DNA of 64,000 nucleotides from Nectonema munidae (taxonomy: Eukaryota > Nematomorpha > Nectonematoida > Nectonematidae), in assembly GCA_030549495.1 (NCBI GenBank), contig JAUIRK010001060.1, forward strand, positions 310,001 through 374,000. Reading direction: 5' to 3'. The position numbers were made by a program, and so were the translations under genes. Of the stretch, positions 61,701 through 64,000 are shown piece after piece (position 1 is the stretch's first letter; each line of letters starts with the position of its first letter). A model generated the notes under the pieces. That model saw nothing but the letters and a program-made list of their open reading frames with translations, did no database searches and had not been told where the DNA came from.

Positions 61701-63786
61701 TTAGACTATTTCGGGTAAACGTATTCAAAAGGAGGCTTCGAGATTATGGTCAATGTCTCGAATTTTCTGCTAATAACAGCTGGGTATTTATGAAAGCTGA
61801 TCGTAGCGGTTACGCATACGTTGAAAAATGGGCAGGAATAGCTTTATAAGGTATCTAGCTTGGCTCTAGCTGAAAAGTCCTTGAAAATCAGAAGCGAAAG
61901 TTCATTTACTTGCATATCTACTCGAAATGTGCCTTCTTTTTACGGTTTCACCAAAACTAGTGAACCAACTGCAACACACACCTTAAAAGTTACTGCTCTT
62001 CTACTAATTGTAAGTCTAAGAAAAGGAGAACAAGAAAGTGTAGTGGGTGTGGGAAATTTATTTTTAAAGATCATACCTTATTTTTATGTTGTATTTGAAA
62101 AGCGCATGGTAAATTATACATTAAAACATGCACATTCTTTGTTCAAAATTTTACAACCCCTTCTTTGTTAACTTGTAAGTTTTATTTTTTCTTTATTACA
62201 ATAAATATTTGTTGTGAATCGTTTTGTCACTTTCTTTGAGTATAAATTACTTTTATATTTGTAACTATAAATATGCATTGTAATTTGTATATTTCAATGT
62301 ATGAACTTACTTTTAACATCGCTTTAAATGTTTGACGGAATCTCTTGGCTTTGCTTTATTAAGGTAAGAGTAAGACTGAAACAGATAACATACTGTACTC
62401 GACAAATGTATATTGTAAATAAGTGAACTGCTATTTTTTGTAATTTCTAGGCTATACCCTATAATATCATTGTTGTGCACATGTGAATTATCACAATATT
62501 AATTAAGGCCTATCGTCTTGCTGATCTGAGCTACAGAGTACACACCCTCTTTTACTACGTCAAAAAAATTAAGCTCACAAATTCAAAGAAAAGGGATACC
62601 CCCTTCTTTCTAGTTGCGCCATTGGTGTGTGTTATTTTTGTGTATAAATCTAGTTTTTCTTTTCTTTAATTGTGAAATTGATTCGATGTATTTAATTCAA
62701 TTTATCTAAAAGACTTGCTTTGCCTATGATTAGATTTTAGATGTTACATTTTTTGTTTTAATGCGAAGTTTTTAAATCAACGAGTTCTTAACCTGGCGTG
62801 CAAGCACTCGTAGGGGGCACGAGAAATTGTTATAGGGGTGCCAAACAGCTTAAAAACCTTTTATTAAAAAAGCCCCCACCCTTTTATTTTGCTGATTTCA
62901 TGGGGTTGTTTATTTGTAAGTTCATAGAGGTACGTGTAAGTTATAAGAGACCCTTCAAGGAATCGTCTAGATGCGCAAGATGTCATGCGTCTTGCACTTA
63001 GCTAAAAAGATGATTTTTTTTAAATTAATTGAAACTAAACCGAAGCAATTGTCTCATTAATTTTAACCTTAAATAATTGTTTATTTAATTTAATAAAAAA
63101 ATTCTTTTTTTAAAAAAGGCTCGTGTATTTTATAAAAAAAATTATTTTCTTTAATTTGTGTTGGAGGTGCAGGATGCATTTTTTCATATAAGTTTTGGCG
63201 GAACCAAAAAAGGTCAAGGGCCACTGCTTTAAATGGCTATTTGAAATCAGATTTTTTTTATATCAATTTTGTTTCGAACTGATAAATCACGGAATAAAAA
63301 TGTGAACACTTGATCAGAGGTAACAACTGACAGGAATTGAAGTAATGAATAGCTATATGTTCGTATATATAAAACAAAAACTATACCTTTGATTTATAAA
63401 TAAGCCTCAATTTCAAATTTGAATGGAAACCGCGGGTAAACAATTAGAGATAAGAGGGATGTAAGTAATTTTAGAGAGAGAAATATCACATACTTTCAAT
63501 AGCTTATTGAAGTATGTGCATACATTATGTTAAAATCTAGTCTTCGAATTTGAGCATGAGATCTTAATCTTTTGAAAACCTTCTGAAGTTATTAGTAAGA
63601 TTTGTTCATCATAAGAAAAAAATATTTTCCTTTTTTTTTTAGAAAATTCTCTTTCTCCTACGCCCTGAATGCAGTTGGGCACCTTCTCACGACGAAGATA
63701 AAGTCTTGTACTCAAAGCATCGCACTCAAAATCCGAGCAAGTATAAATCTTTCAAGAAAGAAAAGAACCTACAAACAAAACTGTAA
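28711..63786 (+). CDS. SLC6-family Na+/Cl- dependent transporter, 13 coding exons
   Basis: Exons: 28711-28846, 34645-34776, 37971-38223, 39889-40021, 43812-43946, 45463-45566, 49903-50029, 52764-52876, 55096-55233, 57564-57663, 58266-58372, 60010-60186, 63643-63786. All have AG/GT borders and compatible phases except exon 7, which is one base short; with that base the gene encodes 599 residues, normal for the family. TM1 is [14 protein letters not shown], with Gly where monoamine transporters have Asp. TM2 holds [12 protein letters not shown]. Extracellular loop 2 (exon 3) has the Cys pair [10 protein letters not shown] and N-glycosylation sites NTS, NSS and NQT. TM6 is [20 protein letters not shown]8 has LLGLDT, the Na2 site. 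The C-terminus starts [10 protein letters not shown]. This suggests a plasma-membrane amino-acid (glycine-like or related) rather than monoamine transporter; the substrate cannot be fixed. The ATG follows an AG, so a non-coding exon may lie upstream. Confidence 0.92.
29060..30400 (+). repeat. Left-arm tandem array (~150-bp units)
   Basis: The anchor tgctgaattcagtgg or a close variant recurs near 29106, 29258, 29408, 29543, 29688, 29840 and 29993, followed by two degraded copies. Most spacings are 135-153 bp, with one of 188. Each unit also has aaaatcaatcaaacctgtc and acagctcatctc. Confidence 0.9.
31385..33180 (-). repeat. Right-arm tandem array (~151-bp units)
   Basis: The anchor agtaaaccgcaaatttgat or a variant recurs at 31508, 31653, 31807, 31953, 32106, 32257, 32408, 32560, 32710, 32861 and 33013, mostly 150-154 bp apart, plus one degraded unit. 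Inner units (32100-33100) are more alike than those near the core. On the reverse strand they match the array at 9660-10540. Confidence 0.9.
33548..34644. other. Rest of SLC6 intron 1
   Basis: No gene or element recognised. A pyrimidine-poor acceptor at 34643-34644 precedes exon 2. Confidence 0.4.
36110..36239 (-). mobile_element. TTAA-flanked MITE (130 bp), inverted copy
   Basis: TTAA at 36106-36109 and 36240-36243. Ends are cccatttagga and cttaaatggg. Its reverse complement is about 93% identical to the element at 38592-38720. It lies in SLC6 intron 2. Confidence 0.85.
36467..36590 (+). repeat. tRNA-derived sequence, possible SINE
   Basis: An A-box-like tgtctagtgg at 36475-36484 and a B-box-like gttcaattcc at 36521-36530 have tRNA-like spacing. 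Arms fold poorly, so it is not an intact tRNA gene. An A-rich tail follows from about 36578. One copy only is seen here, in SLC6 intron 2. Confidence 0.5.
36905..37050. repeat. Minisatellite with gacaaattagaattg motif
   Basis: Four to five copies of an aaaaaagacaaattagaattg-like unit (motif 18-21 bp). The outer parts (tttacttcta on the left, tagaagtaaa on the right) are inverted, giving a weak fold-back. Related arrays lie at 56975-57150 and 58444-58632. Confidence 0.7.
38357..38459. mobile_element. TTAA-flanked MITE (about 103 bp)
   Basis: TTAA at 38353-38356 and 38460-38463. It shares 62 identical bases with the element at 2647-2754, 36 kb away, and the cagacgatatctaa core with the elements at 36110 and 38592. 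Confidence 0.7.
38592..38720 (+). mobile_element. TTAA-flanked MITE (129 bp)
   Basis: Preceded by TTAA at 38588-38591 and followed by TTAG. Ends are cccatttaaggcc and ggccgtaaatggg. It lies in SLC6 intron 3, opposite in orientation to its partner in intron 2. Confidence 0.85.
39294..39475 (+). repeat. Exact 91-bp tandem duplication
   Basis: Positions 39294-39384 and 39385-39475 are identical base for base by eye, starting cctaaagaattatttcg and ending caagaggaga. It lies in SLC6 intron 3. Confidence 0.95.
40122..40244. mobile_element. TTAA-flanked MITE (123 bp)
   Basis: TTAA at 40118-40121 and 40245-40248. Imperfect inverted ends are ctctttgaggatcg and cgtgctcttcaaagtg. Related ctcaaaggaTTAA ends occur at 37296-37309 and 38494-38507. 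Confidence 0.6.
41277..41866. mobile_element. Fold-back element with cgttttggttt minisatellite end
   Basis: The left end cgagtcaaaacgcccgaaaa and the right end (cgttttgactcg at 41866) are inverted copies over about 33 bp. The right end is expanded to about five ~16-bp units of the type ggtttcgggcgtttt (41783-41862); the left end has about two. No coding content, and no target duplication could be settled. Confidence 0.7.
41867..43811. other. SLC6 intron 4, distal part
   Basis: No gene is supported. A short minus-strand frame near 42240-42390 ([20 protein letters not shown]) reads like protein but matches nothing recognised. It abuts a degraded MITE end of the cccattta family at 42378-42471. 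Confidence 0.35.
44680..44990 (+). mobile_element. Fragment related to the fold-back elements
   Basis: agaaaatgtcaatcaaaatt near 44817 and the preceding ~120 bp match the subterminal segment of elements 1 (9550-9700) and 2 (33170-33310, inverted). No TTAA ends or tandem units are visible, so it is an old fragment. It lies in SLC6 intron 5. Confidence 0.55.
46144..48090 (-). pseudogene. piggyBac transposase gene, interrupted
   Basis: An N-terminal Ser-rich part ([15 protein letters not shown]) starts at 48090. KMESNY ends at a GT near 47760 and an acceptor near 47711 leads to [19 protein letters not shown], suggesting a ~50-bp intron. [17 protein letters not shown] follows. After a disrupted stretch and the hAT insertion, the catalytic part resumes at [14 protein letters not shown] (first Asp), then [10 protein letters not shown] (second) and [11 protein letters not shown] (third). 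The usual C-terminal Cys-rich finger ([19 protein letters not shown]) closes the protein at 46144. The three acidic residues are present, but the frame is broken by the hAT piece, lost sequence around 47340-47450 and a poly-C coding run. Confidence 0.88.
47145..47331. mobile_element. Truncated hAT MITE inside the piggyBac gene
   Basis: Begins cagtggttcccaacc and matches the left ~185 bp of the element at 1953-2404, ending near gaaatcgtaaagc. The right half and second end are missing. It lies just before the first catalytic Asp region of the transposase. Confidence 0.85.
48496..49086. mobile_element. Non-autonomous hAT element with gcggcccgcggg units
   Basis: Ends catgtcaaac and gtttgacatg are inverted, and gttttaca is duplicated exactly at 48488-48495 and 49087-49094. 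The left part has two tandem gcggcccgcgggctgcat units, far more GC-rich than the surroundings. The right part repeats ggccctcatg. Open frames through it are by-products. Confidence 0.85.
49903..50029 (+). CDS. SLC6 exon 7, with a one-base frame conflict
   Basis: This exon encodes [17 protein letters not shown] and CVVFAVIG (TM7), then [16 protein letters not shown]. The second part is in a different frame from the first. Phases of the neighbouring exons require 128 bases, but 127 are present. The break falls at gggttctttctc, where one T less than expected would explain it. Both halves match SLC6 proteins closely, so either the assembly lost a base in a T run or this allele is damaged. Confidence 0.85.
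50475..51222. mobile_element. Probable non-autonomous hAT element with a nested hairpin
   Basis: Ends cagtgtttcctgg and ttttggaatcactg are imperfect inverted copies. The flanks cgttaatg (50467) and cgttaaaa (51223) agree at six of eight. Inside are the hairpin 50568-50845 and actctaactcctaaat-type sequence shared with 53000-53260. Confidence 0.55.
50568..50845. repeat. Long hairpin, ~118-bp arms
   Basis: Arms 50568-50685 and 50727-50845 are inverted copies with about three mismatches and one length difference, around a 41-bp loop. It lies in SLC6 intron 7, so it is transcribed if the gene is. Confidence 0.92.
51813..52502 (-). mobile_element. Internally deleted hAT transposon
   Basis: Ends tagatcttctg and cagaagctcta are inverted, and gttatgac is duplicated exactly at 51805-51812 and 52503-52510. 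Subterminal regions are full of ctcgaga-type motifs. It contains a shortened transposase frame. Confidence 0.9.
51913..52344 (-). pseudogene. hAT transposase remnant with dimerisation region
   Basis: From an ATG at 52344 the frame reads [20 protein letters not shown], meets one stop in DKIFSHY*EHG, and continues to [20 protein letters not shown] and [14 protein letters not shown], the C-terminal dimerisation segment of hAT transposases. The conserved SxRxFS block is altered here. The catalytic core is missing, so it cannot act as a transposase. Confidence 0.8.
53000..53260 (-). repeat. ggagtcgg-type dispersed repeat, copy A
   Basis: On the minus strand it reads gagttggagtagggg ... ggagtcggagtcagtctcc and then ttaatttttgtaatttgg and gggtttttgcaagtact. 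The last two blocks also occur in 54427-54690. Probably a degraded hAT-type MITE. It lies in SLC6 intron 8. Confidence 0.6.
53565..53665 (+). repeat. Short tandem repeat
   Basis: Three to four copies of an aaacttatagacttataatt-like unit in SLC6 intron 8. Confidence 0.75.
54427..54690 (+). repeat. ggagtcgg-type dispersed repeat, copy B
   Basis: Starts cagtgctagggagtcagag, includes gggagtcgatgaag and gagtttgagtcggta, and ends with gggtttttgtaagtact. It is in the opposite orientation to copy A, 1.2 kb apart in the same intron. Confidence 0.6.
55500..56340 (-). pseudogene. Decayed hAT transposase (TTF/ZMYM1-like group)
   Basis: The C-terminal piece at 55516-55740 reads [20 protein letters not shown] and [18 protein letters not shown], the hallmark dimerisation block of TTF-type zinc-finger hAT proteins. 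Upstream to about 56340, broken frames give pieces such as [19 protein letters not shown] and [15 protein letters not shown], in the usual order. More than ten stops or shifts. No ends or target duplication were found. It lies in SLC6 intron 9. Confidence 0.75.
56975..57150 (+). repeat. Minisatellite of ~20-bp units
   Basis: About eight copies of an aaaaggacaaaatagaattgc-like unit (19-21 bp) in SLC6 intron 9, related to 36905-37050 and 58444-58632. Confidence 0.88.
58444..58632. repeat. Palindromic minisatellite
   Basis: The left half is built from aaattgtcttttttcaatt-like units and the right half from their complement (aattgaaaaaagacaattt), meeting near 58535. It can fold into one long stem. 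SLC6 intron 11. Confidence 0.85.
58640..60009. other. SLC6 intron 11, distal part
   Basis: Two open frames near 58808-59053 and 59135-59383 have no recognisable domain and no splice logic. Nothing else is seen. Confidence 0.35.
60187..63642. other. SLC6 intron 12
   Basis: No gene is supported. Near 61738-61850 a [18 protein letters not shown] stretch faintly recalls the DNA-binding part of Tigger/CENP-B-type transposases but is too short to call. A sequence near 62785-63230 (aacctggcgtgcaag ... ggccactgc) may be a degraded hAT-type MITE. Confidence 0.35.
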
Positions 63787-64000
63787 GTGCTTCTTCTCAA
63801 CCAGTATTAAGGTGCTTTTCTTCCTTACATCATGTCTCTGTCTGTCGTGCGTTAATTCAATGCAGATTTTTATTTACCTTCCTTCTCTTATATCACATTC
63901 TCTCAATCAAAATATTTCTTCTTCAATTTTTTCATAACAGTATTCTTATTACGTCTTTTCATGAATCCCCCTATTGTTAATTTATTTTTGAAATTTTATT

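Noticed and set aside
61738-62171. Possible Tigger/CENP-B-like transposase fragment and adjoining open frame
   Set aside because: Similarity covers about 18 residues only, and no second motif was found.

Overview
The window is AT-rich (roughly 70% A+T by eye) animal DNA with long introns full of transposons. Gene content (a mitochondrial 2-oxoglutarate dehydrogenase E2 subunit, a PRELI-domain protein, an SLC6 neurotransmitter/amino-acid transporter) and the DNA transposon mix (piggyBac, hAT, MULE with an OTU domain, an RNase H-bearing LINE) point to an invertebrate metazoan. An AT-rich arthropod such as a parasitic copepod would fit, but this is a guess: no species-diagnostic sequence was tested.

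Layout. 1-5.4 kb: the last four coding exons of DLST (+ strand), whose introns hold two hAT elements inserted 15 bp apart and small TTAA-flanked MITEs. 5.4-13 kb: intergenic DNA with a hairpin repeat and a 3.0 kb TTAA-type fold-back element carrying ~151-bp tandem repeats. 13.1-13.7 kb: a single-exon PRELID3/slowmo-like gene (- strand). 14.2-20.7 kb: a decayed piggyBac fragment and a decayed LINE with zinc-knuckle ORF1 and EN-RT-RNase H ORF2. 20.9-26.5 kb: a 5.6 kb Mutator-like element with ~290-bp inverted ends and one OTU-protease/MULE-transposase fusion gene, broken by a stop and two frameshifts. 28.7-63.8 kb: one SLC6 transporter gene (+ strand), 13 coding exons. Its exons add up to 600 codons including the stop if one missing base in exon 7 is allowed for.

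The SLC6 introns hold most of the rest. Intron 1 has a 4.6 kb relative of the fold-back element, with two opposed ~151-bp arrays around a ~1 kb core. Introns 2 and 3 carry a pair of inverted, nearly identical TTAA MITEs that flank exon 3. Intron 3 also has an exact 91-bp tandem duplication. Intron 4 has a fold-back minisatellite element. Intron 6 has a 3.7 kb piggyBac element invaded by two hAT elements. Intron 7 has two hAT elements and a ~118-bp-arm hairpin. Intron 9 has a hAT relic. Introns 2, 9 and 11 carry a shared 18-21-bp minisatellite motif.

The three host genes are not an operon and share no pathway beyond two products (DLST, PRELID3-like) being mitochondrial. The best candidate for something undescribed is the pair of large TTAA-flanked fold-back elements whose arms are satellite-like tandem arrays. 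No LTR, retroviral or Polinton-like element was recognised.
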